Shown: piece after piece, positions 16,345 through 25,700 of the stretch
How positions within the stretch are numbered: the stretch's first letter is position 1
Layout: every line of letters begins with the position of its first letter
NCBI GenBank assembly: GCA_029945425.1
Contig: JAQSDV010000002.1
Coordinates: 1,123,960-1,187,959, forward strand
Direction of reading: 5' to 3'
Source: a bacterium
Lineage (GTDB): Bacteria; Pseudomonadota; Alphaproteobacteria; Micavibrionales; UBA2020
DNA length: 64,000 bases
Position numbers and translations under genes: made by a program
The notes under the pieces: model-generated
What the model saw: only the letters and a program-made list of their open reading frames with translations
Databases searched by the model: none
Told to the model about the DNA's origin: nothing

Positions 16345-18726
16345 ATGAAAACCACCTCACCCCGCGCGTTTTACACAGGCGTTTTCATCCTGAGCGGGTT
16401 GCTGATGATGCTGCAGATTTTGCAGTCGCGCATTTTCTCGGTCACGACATGGTATCACCTGTCGTTCCTTGTCATCAGCGTGGCGATGTTCGGCCTGACG
16501 CTGGGCGCACTGCATGTGCACAAGGGCGACGAGAAGGAACAGCGCCGCAATTACGCGCAGCTGATGGGCACGGCCTGCCTGAATTTCGCGATCTTCACCA
16601 GCTTCGCACTTGCCGCACATATGATATTGCCGATCGTGGCGGCGAATACGGCGAAAACATTGATGACGCTGCCTGTTGTCTCGCTCTGCACCATACCGCC
16701 CTATTATTTCGCGGGCTATGCGTTGAGCCTTGCCATCACGCGCGCGCCCTATCCTTCGGCGCGCACCTATGCCTTCGACCTGATCGGTGCGGCGGCGGGC
16801 TGCCTTGCGGCGCTGGGGCTGATGGAAACGGTGGATGCGCCCTCCGCTGTCCTGATCGTCGCGGCGGGCGCGGCGCTGGCGTCGCTGTGCTTTGGCGTGC
16901 CGGACCGCTTCAAGTCTTATGTGACCGCGATTTCGCTTGTGGTGCTGGCGCTCATCAACACGCTGCCGTCCCGCCCTTTCGTCTATCCCTTCTGGATCAA
17001 GAACCTGATCGTGACGCAAGGCAGCCTTGCGCATGACGAATGGAATTCGATCTCGCGCGTGACGGTGGATAACGAGATCAAGAATGTCCGTCCCTTCCTG
17101 TGGGGCCCGTCGAAAATGCTGCCGAAGGACCTCACGACATCCTTCTACGTCCTCAAGATCGACGGCGATGCGGGCACGCCGCTCAACAAATTCGGCGGGG
17201 ACTGCCGCAAGGGGCTGGAGACGCTGGACTATGACGTAACGACCATCGCCTATGCCCTGCCGCGCCTGCAGAAAGCGGGCATCATCGGCGTCGGCGGCGG
17301 GCGCGATGTGCTGTCGGCCTGCAAGGCGGGCATCCGCGACATCACGGCGATGGATGTGAACGACATCCAGATATCGCTGCTCACCAAGGTCGAGCCGTTC
17401 AAGAGCTACACCAATATCTCGGACCTGAAGGGCGTCAAGCTGATCCATAGCGAAGCGCGCAGCTGGTTCGCGAGCCATCCCGACACCTTTGATATCATCC
17501 AGATGAGCCTGATCGACACATGGGCATCGACGGGCGCGGGTGCCTTCGCGCTGTCGGAAAACGGGCTTTATACGGTCGAGGCATGGCGCACCTTTATCTC
17601 GCGCCTGAATGCAGGCGGGGTGATGACCGTCAGCCGCTGGTATATCAGCGACGCGCATAGCGAGGTGGAACGGCTGATATCGCTGGCTGCAGGCGCGCTG
17701 CTGGAACAGGGCGCAACCGCGCCGCAGAAACATCTTTTCATGGCGGCGAGCGACCATATCGCGACGCTGGTGCTGTCGAAAGACCCGCTGACGACGGAAC
17801 AGATGGCCGCGCTTGAAAAACGTGCGACGGCGATGAAGTTCAAGGTATTGATTTCGCCGCAGCGCAAGACACAGCCGGGCGATTTGTTCAATATTCTGGC
17901 GGCCAAAACGCGCGGCAGCCTTGATAACGTCGCCAGCGAAAGCGCCTTCGACATCAGCCCGCCCACGGACCAGCGTCCGTTCTTCTTCAACATGGTGCGC
18001 CTGACGCAGCCGTTCCAGATTTTCAAGCTGATCTCGGAGAATAACGCGAGCGCCATGCTGGGCCATGCCAAGGCGATCCTGAACCTTTACGTCATCATCT
18101 CCTTTTCGCTCGCGATGGTCGTGGGCGCCATCCTCTGGCCGCTGCGTGACGAAGTGAAGCGCATGAGCAGCCGGTTTGTGGCGGGCGGCACGGCGTGGTT
18201 CGCGCTGATCGGCGTCGGGTTCATGTTCATCGAAATTTCGCTGCTGCAACGTCTCAGCGTATATTTGGGGCATCCGGCCTACGGGCTCAGCATCGTGCTG
18301 TTCAGCCTTGTGCTGTCGACAGGCATCGGCAGTTTCATCTGCGACCGGCTGCCGCTTGAAACGCCGCGCGCGCTCGCGGTCTGGGCGATCCTGACCGCGC
18401 TTGCGGCCTTCGGCGCGATTTTTGCCGTCAACTGGATCACCGTGCATTTCGCGGGTGCGGAACTGGTGACGCGCGCGCTGCTCTGCGTCAGCGTCACGCT
18501 GCCGCTTGGCTGCCTGCTCGGCTTCGGTTTCCCGACGGGCATGGCGCTTGCGCGAAATGTCAGCACAAAACCTACCGCATGGTTCTGGGGCATCAATGGT
18601 GCCGCGGGCGTGACGGGCAGCGCGATTGCGATTGCGCTCAACATCGCGCTCGGGCTCAACGTGACGATGGCGCTGGGCGCGCTTTGCTACCTCGCCCTGC
18701 TGGTACCTGCGCGCCTGATGAAATAG
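16345..18726 (+). CDS. Membrane-bound spermidine-synthase-like methyl/aminopropyltransferase-fold protein
   Basis: The 793-residue product has an N-terminal set of about six to seven transmembrane helices (residues 10-220). A central soluble Rossmann domain (about 300-560) contains AGIIGVGGGRDVLSA as the nucleotide-binding glycine loop and DIIQMSLIDTW. A C-terminal membrane block spans residues 575-790. This is the layout of the large membrane 'spermidine synthase' homologues. The aminopropyl-donor site Asp-x-x-Asp-Pro of true SpeE is replaced by SLIDTWASTG, so polyamine synthesis should not be assumed. The C-terminal half (LIGVGFMFIEISLLQRLSVYLGHP) is conserved in this family. ATG 16345 starts MKTTSPRAFYTGVF; a GGATCTGACCGTC leader gives a weak Shine-Dalgarno. 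It is divergent from ialB across a 196-bp gap. Confidence 0.75.
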   Translation: MKTTSPRAFYTGVFILSGLLMMLQILQSRIFSVTTWYHLSFLVISVAMFGLTLGALHVHKGDEKEQRRNYAQLMGTACLNFAIFTSFALAAHMILPIVAANTAKTLMTLPVVSLCTIPPYYFAGYALSLAITRAPYPSARTYAFDLIGAAAGCLAALGLMETVDAPSAVLIVAAGAALASLCFGVPDRFKSYVTAISLVVLALINTLPSRPFVYPFWIKNLIVTQGSLAHDEWNSISRVTVDNEIKNVRPFLWGPSKMLPKDLTTSFYVLKIDGDAGTPLNKFGGDCRKGLETLDYDVTTIAYALPRLQKAGIIGVGGGRDVLSACKAGIRDITAMDVNDIQISLLTKVEPFKSYTNISDLKGVKLIHSEARSWFASHPDTFDIIQMSLIDTWASTGAGAFALSENGLYTVEAWRTFISRLNAGGVMTVSRWYISDAHSEVERLISLAAGALLEQGATAPQKHLFMAASDHIATLVLSKDPLTTEQMAALEKRATAMKFKVLISPQRKTQPGDLFNILAAKTRGSLDNVASESAFDISPPTDQRPFFFNMVRLTQPFQIFKLISENNASAMLGHAKAILNLYVIISFSLAMVVGAILWPLRDEVKRMSSRFVAGGTAWFALIGVGFMFIEISLLQRLSVYLGHPAYGLSIVLFSLVLSTGIGSFICDRLPLETPRALAVWAILTALAAFGAIFAVNWITVHFAGAELVTRALLCVSVTLPLGCLLGFGFPTGMALARNVSTKPTAWFWGINGAAGVTGSAIAIALNIALGLNVTMALGALCYLALLVPARLMK

Positions 18727-18756
18727 TATTGATATTACAATCGATTAAGCGGCGAT

Positions 18757-18785
18757 TTGCCGAAATACGTGACCTCGACTATACT
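18757..18785 (+). promoter_or_regulatory. Sigma-70-type promoter of maeA, predicting a leaderless mRNA
   Basis: TTGCCG (18757-18762), a 17-bp spacer and TATACT (18780-18785) form a near-consensus promoter. The start codon begins at 18794, only eight bases after the -10 box, so transcription would start at or within about two bases of the ATG. No Shine-Dalgarno precedes the ATG, which fits. Confidence 0.65.
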
Positions 18786-18793
18786 GTGATGGC

Positions 18794-20527
18794 ATGAAAA
18801 AACTGTTTAACGCTGCCGCGGCCAAACTACGCCGCCTGTTCGAGCAACCGCCCGCGCAGGACGCGTCGCATGGCCATTCGATTCTGCATGACGCCGCGCA
18901 GAATAAATCGACCGGCTTCACGCGCGATGAACGTGACGCGCAGGGCTTGCGCGGGCTGCTGCCGCACAAGGTCACGACGCAGGATGAACAGGTAACCGCC
19001 GCGCTGGCGCAGATGCGCGGCAAGACGACCAGCATCGAAAAATACATTTACCTGTCATCATTGCAGGACCGCAACGAGCGGCTGTTTTATAAACTCGCGC
19101 AGGAAAACGTCGAAGAAATCCTGCCGCTGATCTATACGCCGACGGTGGGTGAGGCCAGCCAGAAATTCTCCCACATCTTCCGCCGCCCACGCGGGCTTTA
19201 CATCACGCCGGACGACAAAGGCAAGATCCGCGAGATACTGGATAACTGGCCCGAAGCCGATGTGCGCCAGATTGTGGTGACGGACGGCCAGCGCATTCTC
19301 GGCCTTGGCGACCTGGGCGCGAACGGCATGGGCATCCCGATCGGCAAGCTTGCGCTCTATACCATCGCGGGCGGACTTGATCCGCAAAAGGCATTGCCGG
19401 TCATGTTCGATGTCGGCACGAATAACGACATCATGCGCAACGACCCGATGTATCTTGGCTATCCGCACAAGCGGCTGGAAGGCGCGGAATACGACGCGCT
19501 GATGAAGGAATTCGTCGACGCCGTGAAGGATAAATTCCCGAAGGCGATGCTGCAGTTCGAGGATTTCAAGACCGAAAATGCCTTCCGCCTGATGAACGAA
19601 TACCGCGACAAGATCACGTCGTTCAATGACGATATCCAGGGCACCGCGGCGGTCGCGTTGGCGGGTGTCCTTGCCTCCAGCCGCATCACCGGCACGGATT
19701 TCAAGGATCAGCGCATCATGTTCCTCGGCGCCGGTTCCGCCGCGACGGGCATCGCCGACCTGATGGTAAAAGAATTGCAGGCACAAGGCCTGAGCGAGAC
19801 TGATGCGCGCAGCCGCATTTCACTCGTCGATTCAAAAGGCCTTGTGACAAAGGGCCGCGTGAAGATCGAGGATAACAAGGCCCCTTTCGCGCAGGATCAC
19901 GCGCCCGCGACGTTGCTGGAAGCGATTAACGACCTGAAACCGACCGTGCTGATCGGCGCGACAGGTTCGCCCAATACATTTACCAAAGAAGTCATCGAAG
20001 CGATGAGCGCAATCAACGCGCGCCCCGTGATCTTCGCGCTGTCGAACCCGACCAGCCACGCCGAATGCACGGCGGAAGAAGCGTATAACTGGAGCGGCGG
20101 CAAGGCCGTGTTCGCAAGCGGCAGCCCCTTCGGCCCCGTCACGGTCGACGGAAAAACCTATCAGGCGGGACAGGGCAACAACGCCTATATCTTCCCCGGC
20201 CTCGGCCTCGGCGTGAACTTGAGCGAGGCGACGAAGATTACCGACAGCATGTTCCTCGCCTCCGCCCGCGCGCTGGCGGATATGGTGAGCGACGAAGATT
20301 TGAAGAACGGCACGCTTTATCCGCCATTGAAGGATATCCGCAAAGTATCGGCAAAAATCGCGGAAGCGGTGATTGTGATCGCAGGTGAAGAAAATATTGC
20401 GGACGTGCCGCAGCCCCCGAATCTTGCGCAATTCATTCGGGAGCGGATGTATAATCCGTCCTATGACGCCGCCAAGCCTGTCGTGCCGAAATCAGGCCCG
20501 AAATCAGGATTGAAAGCCGCCCCATAA
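18794..20527 (+). CDS. maeA: NAD-dependent malic enzyme (oxaloacetate-decarboxylating)
   Basis: The 577-residue product oxidatively decarboxylates malate to pyruvate and CO2. Conserved blocks are IYTPTVGEASQKFSHIFR with the catalytic-region Tyr, VTDGQRILGLGDLGANGMGI, the metal-binding stretch LQFEDF followed by FNDDIQGTAAVALAG, the dinucleotide-binding MFLGAGSAATGIADL and the ALSNPTSHAECTAEEAY block. The length equals that of the large SfcA/MaeA class. About 30 N-terminal residues (MKKLFNAAAAKLRRLFEQPP) precede the usual start of homology; an amphipathic helix is possible there. The ATG lies eight bases after a -10 box without Shine-Dalgarno. The 3' end overlaps the convergent methyltransferase gene by 24 nt. 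Confidence 0.92.
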   Translation: MKKLFNAAAAKLRRLFEQPPAQDASHGHSILHDAAQNKSTGFTRDERDAQGLRGLLPHKVTTQDEQVTAALAQMRGKTTSIEKYIYLSSLQDRNERLFYKLAQENVEEILPLIYTPTVGEASQKFSHIFRRPRGLYITPDDKGKIREILDNWPEADVRQIVVTDGQRILGLGDLGANGMGIPIGKLALYTIAGGLDPQKALPVMFDVGTNNDIMRNDPMYLGYPHKRLEGAEYDALMKEFVDAVKDKFPKAMLQFEDFKTENAFRLMNEYRDKITSFNDDIQGTAAVALAGVLASSRITGTDFKDQRIMFLGAGSAATGIADLMVKELQAQGLSETDARSRISLVDSKGLVTKGRVKIEDNKAPFAQDHAPATLLEAINDLKPTVLIGATGSPNTFTKEVIEAMSAINARPVIFALSNPTSHAECTAEEAYNWSGGKAVFASGSPFGPVTVDGKTYQAGQGNNAYIFPGLGLGVNLSEATKITDSMFLASARALADMVSDEDLKNGTLYPPLKDIRKVSAKIAEAVIVIAGEENIADVPQPPNLAQFIRERMYNPSYDAAKPVVPKSGPKSGLKAAP

Positions 20528-22720
20528 ATCGAGCGCATGGATCGCCCGCAAGGATGATACCAGGAGATGCGCGTCGCGCACGCTTTCCAGTTTCGCGAAA
20601 ATGTCACGCAGCGGCACGAATTCCAGCATTTCCGACAGCTGGAACACATCCGACATGCCGTCCAATATGACCGCGTAGGGATAAACCCGCTCCGGCGTCA
20701 TGCCGAGAGAGGAAAAATACCCTTCGCCCAGTTTGGTGATCGCGCGGCGCGGCTGCAGGAATTTGGCGGCCACATATTCGGCGGCTTTTTCCGGCGTCGC
20801 AATCGCGGAAGGCAAACGGAAAGCGGGCAGCACGCAGATTTCGGAATCCCCCTCGCGCAATTGGGGCGCGGGAAGGTGGCGGCGTTCCACCCCGATGCTG
20901 ACCTCGCCGTTTTCGTCCATCGCCAGCACTGCGACGGATGCGACATTCGCGCTCGATTTAGCGGGAATGACGAATTCAAGCTCACGGCGCGTAAGTTCCG
21001 TTTTCGCGGTGCGGTCGGAAAAGGCAGAGCGCAGGCAGCGCAAATATCCCGCGCCGTCCTGCGCGGTATCAAAACTCTGCGTCCCCTGCCGCTCCAGCAT
21101 TGCATCGATGCTGCAGGTGTAGATATCCACCTGCCCCAGACGCGGCAGTTCGGCCCCCAGCCATTTGTCGGGCCGCTGGCCGAGCTTGCGCAGCAGCGCG
21201 TAAATATTCATTTCCAGCCGCGCTTCGGGCAGCAAGCCGACCTGCGACGCGCGCAGCAAATCCTGCGCGGGATATAGGCGCACTTCGCCGCTGGTGCTGA
21301 ATCCCGAAATATCGGGCGAGATAACGTAGCTGTGATCCGCGCTGTTGCCCTGTACGGGCGCGAAGACGGAGCCGACGATTTCATCCATCAATCCGGCGGA
21401 CGGGTAATAGCGCAGGCCTTCCTGCAGCTCTGGCATCTGCGTGGTCGAAAGGCCCGCGCGCTCGGCAAGGCGCTCCAGCAAATGCATGCTTGAATCGGCA
21501 ATCGCAACCGGCTCCACCACATGCCCCGACCAGACTTTTTCATCGAGGTTCGGTGACCCTCGCGGTACAAGGTTGGTGAGCGGGCGCGGATAGCCGTGCT
21601 TGGCATAGACCATCAGCCGTCCGTCGGCACCCGTCAGGTACGGAAGGCAATCCGTCACCATGCCGGGGCGCGCCACCATGTCATAGAGCGTGCCGGTTTC
21701 GGTATTTTTCCAGCTGGAGAATTGCAGGTATTTCGGCGCCGTCGCGGCGACCGCGCGTTCGGCCACGACAATGCTGTCGCCTTCGCGCACCTTTTCCACC
21801 ACGGCGATGTAATTGGTCGCGGGGAAATTGCGCGGCGCGCCGTTTTCGTTATGCAGGCGGATCTTGTCGCGGAACCGGTTTTCGACGATCCACGGGTTCC
21901 AGCTGGGCGCGGCATAAATCACGCGTCCGCCCATGGCCGCCAGCTCGCGCCGGTAATCGGCGGGCGTCCACCATGCATATTCTTCCAGCACTTCCGCCGC
22001 CCAGTCGTCGCGATAATTCTTGCGCAGCGCGAATTCAGCCGCCCATTTCGCAGGCAACCGGAAACGGCGATAGCCGGTCGGCGCGACCAGTGCTTCCTCG
22101 ATAAAAAACCCGCGGTCGCGCTCCGGCCGCAAGGAACGCGCGGTTTCGGAGAAGAGAACCAGCAGGTCGGCATCGCTCATCGTCTTGACTTCATATCCAT
22201 CGCCATCGGCCAGAACATCCAGCGTGACGAATTCTCCCTCCGGCTCCGCGCAAAAATCGCGGATGACCATGATGCCGCCTTCCTTCAGCAGCACCATCTG
22301 GTTGCGCAGCGCATTCACCACGTTGTTCGCGTTATAATCGTTGAACGAATACACATGGTGCAGCACGCTGGAATTCAGGATGCCGTCATAGCAGCCGGGC
22401 GCGCCCGCCGGCTTTTCAACATCGCCGATTTCAAACCGGAGGTTGGGAAGCTTGTGGTTTTCGGCCGCGTATTTCACGGTGTCGGGATTGATGTCGATGC
22501 CGACGACCTGCACGGCGGGATTGAGCTGCGCGAACTGGAAGGAGCCGAGGCCGGAACCGCAGCCCATATCGGCAATGACCGCACCCGGGCGCAGCAGGAA
22601 GTGCGCCGCGGTCACGGCAAGTTTCTGCTGCATCGTTTTGTCCATGCCGGCGAAATAGCGGTCGTAATCACTGCCGCCGCCGCGCGCCTGTGACGAATAT
22701 GTCCCGACCCCTGAAGACAT
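20504..22720 (-). CDS. Class I methyltransferase fused to a large C-terminal region with Nudix-like segments
   Basis: In the 738-residue product, residues 45-200 form a SAM-dependent methyltransferase: AVIADMGCGSGLGSFQFAQ (motif I), VVGIDINPDTVKYA (motif II), and YDGILNSSVLHHVYSFNDY before a GGIMVIRDF strand. Residues 340-500 (TLYDMVARPGM, RGSPNLDEKVWSGHVVEPV, LLERLAERAGL) and 600-738 (ASVAVLAMDENGEVSIGVER, then KAAEYVAAKFL) each resemble Nudix folds, but no intact Nudix box GX5EX7REUXEEXGU is present. Start ATG 22720 lies 3 nt after the stop codon of the 12-unit RTX gene, so the two are almost certainly cotranscribed. The substrate is unknown. The Nudix-like reading is my inference from the pattern; the methyltransferase call is solid. 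Confidence 0.7.
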   Translation of the reverse strand: MSSGVGTYSSQARGGGSDYDRYFAGMDKTMQQKLAVTAAHFLLRPGAVIADMGCGSGLGSFQFAQLNPAVQVVGIDINPDTVKYAAENHKLPNLRFEIGDVEKPAGAPGCYDGILNSSVLHHVYSFNDYNANNVVNALRNQMVLLKEGGIMVIRDFCAEPEGEFVTLDVLADGDGYEVKTMSDADLLVLFSETARSLRPERDRGFFIEEALVAPTGYRRFRLPAKWAAEFALRKNYRDDWAAEVLEEYAWWTPADYRRELAAMGGRVIYAAPSWNPWIVENRFRDKIRLHNENGAPRNFPATNYIAVVEKVREGDSIVVAERAVAATAPKYLQFSSWKNTETGTLYDMVARPGMVTDCLPYLTGADGRLMVYAKHGYPRPLTNLVPRGSPNLDEKVWSGHVVEPVAIADSSMHLLERLAERAGLSTTQMPELQEGLRYYPSAGLMDEIVGSVFAPVQGNSADHSYVISPDISGFSTSGEVRLYPAQDLLRASQVGLLPEARLEMNIYALLRKLGQRPDKWLGAELPRLGQVDIYTCSIDAMLERQGTQSFDTAQDGAGYLRCLRSAFSDRTAKTELTRRELEFVIPAKSSANVASVAVLAMDENGEVSIGVERRHLPAPQLREGDSEICVLPAFRLPSAIATPEKAAEYVAAKFLQPRRAITKLGEGYFSSLGMTPERVYPYAVILDGMSDVFQLSEMLEFVPLRDIFAKLESVRDAHLLVSSLRAIHALDLWGGFQS

Positions 22721-22723
22721 ATT

Positions 22724-25700
22724 TTACGTGACGATCAGGTTGCCGTTGAGCACCATCGTGTCGACATCCGGCAGCCCCGTTACGCCGGACAGAAACGCCG
22801 CAGTGATGAAATTCGACGCAATGCCGGAACCCGTGAAATCCACCTTGACCACGGTATTCGACCCTTGCTGGACCAGCATGACGAAATCGGACAAGTCGTC
22901 GACGCCCGGGGTGTAGAATGACAGCGAATCGGAAATATCGATTGCATCGCCCTGCGCAGTGGAAAAATCCATGACGACATCGGATGAGTTGAAAGCTTCC
23001 TGGCCGAAAACGAATGTATCGGCCCCTGCATCCCCCCACAGGACATCGATACCATGGTCTCCGCTGAGGGTATCGTCGTCATTGCCGCCATACAGGTTGT
23101 CATTCCCGTAGCCGCCCGACAGCACATCATTGCCATCCATGCCGCGCAGGATGTTAGCCGCGCTATGCCCGGTAAGACCATTGCCAAGCGCGTTGCCGGT
23201 GATGTTGACCACAAATTTGATGCCGGTGGCTTGCGCATTCTCGATAAAATCGTCGAGTGTATAGTTAAATGTCGCAAATACCGTATCATTGCCCTGTCCA
23301 GCCAGTTCCGTCACGGTATCGGCGAGGGAATCGATAAAATAGACGTCATCGCCGAGGCCGCCGACAAGCGCATCCCTGCCACCGCCGCCGTCCAGCGTAT
23401 CCGCGCCATCGCCACCGATCAGCGTGTCGTTGCCGCCATAGCCCCCCAGCGTATTGTCGCCGATGTTGCCGGTCAGGATGTTTGCGAAATTGTTCCCAAA
23501 GCCGTTCAGGTCCGCGCCGCCCGCAAGCACGACATTTTCGATGTTCATTCCGGCTGAATAGTCGACGGAAGTGATGATAGTGTCGATGCCCGACTGGTCG
23601 CTCACCACGTCCTTGATGTCGTCGACCATGTAGGTGTCGTTGCCCGCGCCACCCTGCATCACGTCCGCCAGCAACCCGCCATCCAGCGTGTTGTTGCCCG
23701 CATTTCCGGTGAGCGTGTTTTTCAGCGCGTTGCCCGTGCCGTCGATATTGCCGGTGCCGGTCAGGACCAGCAGTTCCAGTTCGGCGCCCAGAACGTAGCT
23801 GGCAGATGCGCGCACCGTATCCGTGCCTTCGCCTGCGAGTTCCGTAATGGTTTCGGCGCTGTCATCGATGACATAGATATCGTTTCCAAGGCCACCGATA
23901 TAGGCATCGATGCCTGCCTTGCCATCAAGAGTGTTCGCGCCGGTGTTGCCGGTCAGCGTATTGACGCCCGCATTGCCGGTGCCGTTGATAATGCCCGTGC
24001 CAGCGGTGAGGATGAGGTTCTCCATATCCACGCCCAGCGTATAGGTGAAATTGGCGACGACGGTATCGGTGCCCGATGCGTCGACAATCACATCCGTCTT
24101 ACCGATGACATAGGTGTCGTTGCCTGCGCCGCCGTTCAGCGTATTGATGCCGCTGTTGCCGGTGAGCGTATTGTCGTTGCCGTTGCCGGTCGCGTTGAAA
24201 GCGCCGGTGCCAAGCAGCGTGATGTTTTCAAGATCGGCGCGGCCCGAAATATCGAAGCTGCCGATAAAGGCGACGGTATCGCTGCCGCCGGTATCGACCG
24301 CGATGGTATCGAGCGCATCGATCACATAGGTGTCATTTCCCAAGCCGCCCGTCATGACGTTCGCGGCGCTGTTGCCGGTCAGCGTGTTGTTGCCGCCGTT
24401 GCCCGTCGCATTGATGGCCGAAGTGCCGAGCAGGATCAGGTTTTCAACCTCGGCCGCCAGCGTATGGCTGACGGTTGCTAGTACGGTGTCGGTGCCTTCG
24501 CCCGCGTTTTCGATGATCGTGTCGCTGCCGTCATTCACAAGGTATACGTCGTTGCCCGCGCCGCCCTGAAGCGTATCGGTGCCTGCAGCGCCGTCGAGCG
24601 TGTTGTTGCCGCTGTTTCCGGTGACGGTATTGTCGCCCACATTGCCGGTCGCGTTGAAATTTCCCGTGCCGCCAACCTCGACATTCTCCATGCCGGCAAT
24701 CAGGGTATAGTTGAAGCCTGCGCGGACCGTGTCGGTACCGCCTGCATCCACGATGATATCTTTCGCGTCGATAATGTAGGTGTCGTCGCCCAACCCGCCA
24801 TTCAGCGTATTGATGCCCGTGTTGCCGCCGAGCGTGTTATTGCCCGCGGTACCGGTTGCGTTGATCGCGGCAGTGCCGGTCAGGATCACGTTTTCGGTGT
24901 TTGCGTCCAGCGTCCACGAGATGGAGGACATGACGGTATCCGTGCCGCCGCCGCCCAGTTCAACCACGGTGTCGCCCGCGCCGACGATATAGGTGTCGTC
25001 GCCCGCCCCGCCCGTCAGGACGTTTGCCGCGGTGTTGCCGCCGAGCGTATTCGCAAGCCCGTTGCCGGTCGCATTGATCGCGGCGGTGCCGGTCAGCAGC
25101 AGGTTTTCAACCTCCGCACCCAGCGTGAACGTGGCGGAAGAACGCACCGTATCGATGCCCTCGCCGGCGAGTTCGGTGATGGTATCCGCGCCGCTATCGA
25201 CGATATAGGTATCGTCGCCGTCGCCGCCGATCAGGGAATCGTTGCCGAGCCCGCCATCGAGCGTGTTGTTTTCAATGTTGCCGACGATCGTGTTGTCGCC
25301 GATACCGCCGATGCCGGTGATCGCATTTGCGCCGACGAGTGTCAGTAATTCCACATTCGCGGAAAGCGTATAGCTGACCGTCGAAATGACGCTGTCATTG
25401 CCTTCGCCAGCCAGTTCGGTGATGGTGTCTTTATCGTCGACGATGTAAACGTCATCGCCCGTGCCGCCAAAGAGCTTGTCGAGGCCGAGGCCGCCTTCCA
25501 GCGTATCGGCGCCGCCCATGCCTTTGAGCGTATTGATGGCGTCATTGCCGATAATGGTATTGTCATCGATGCTGCCGGTGCCGTTCAGCCCGGTCTTGCC
25601 GGTCAGGGTGAGGTTTTCAACGCCTGCGGACAAAGTGAAGCTTGCGGTGGTTTCGACATTGTCGATGCCGCCGCCGCCCGTTTCGTCGATCACGTCGCCC

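Noticed and set aside
15729..17036. 435-codon + strand frame over ialB and the start of the membrane gene
   Set aside because: It is partly antisense to ialB and partly out of frame with the real membrane protein; no domain.
16357..18447. 696-codon minus-strand frame opposite the spermidine-synthase-like gene
   Set aside because: It is an Arg/His/Asp-rich antisense product without domains. The + strand gene has clear membrane helices and a Rossmann motif.
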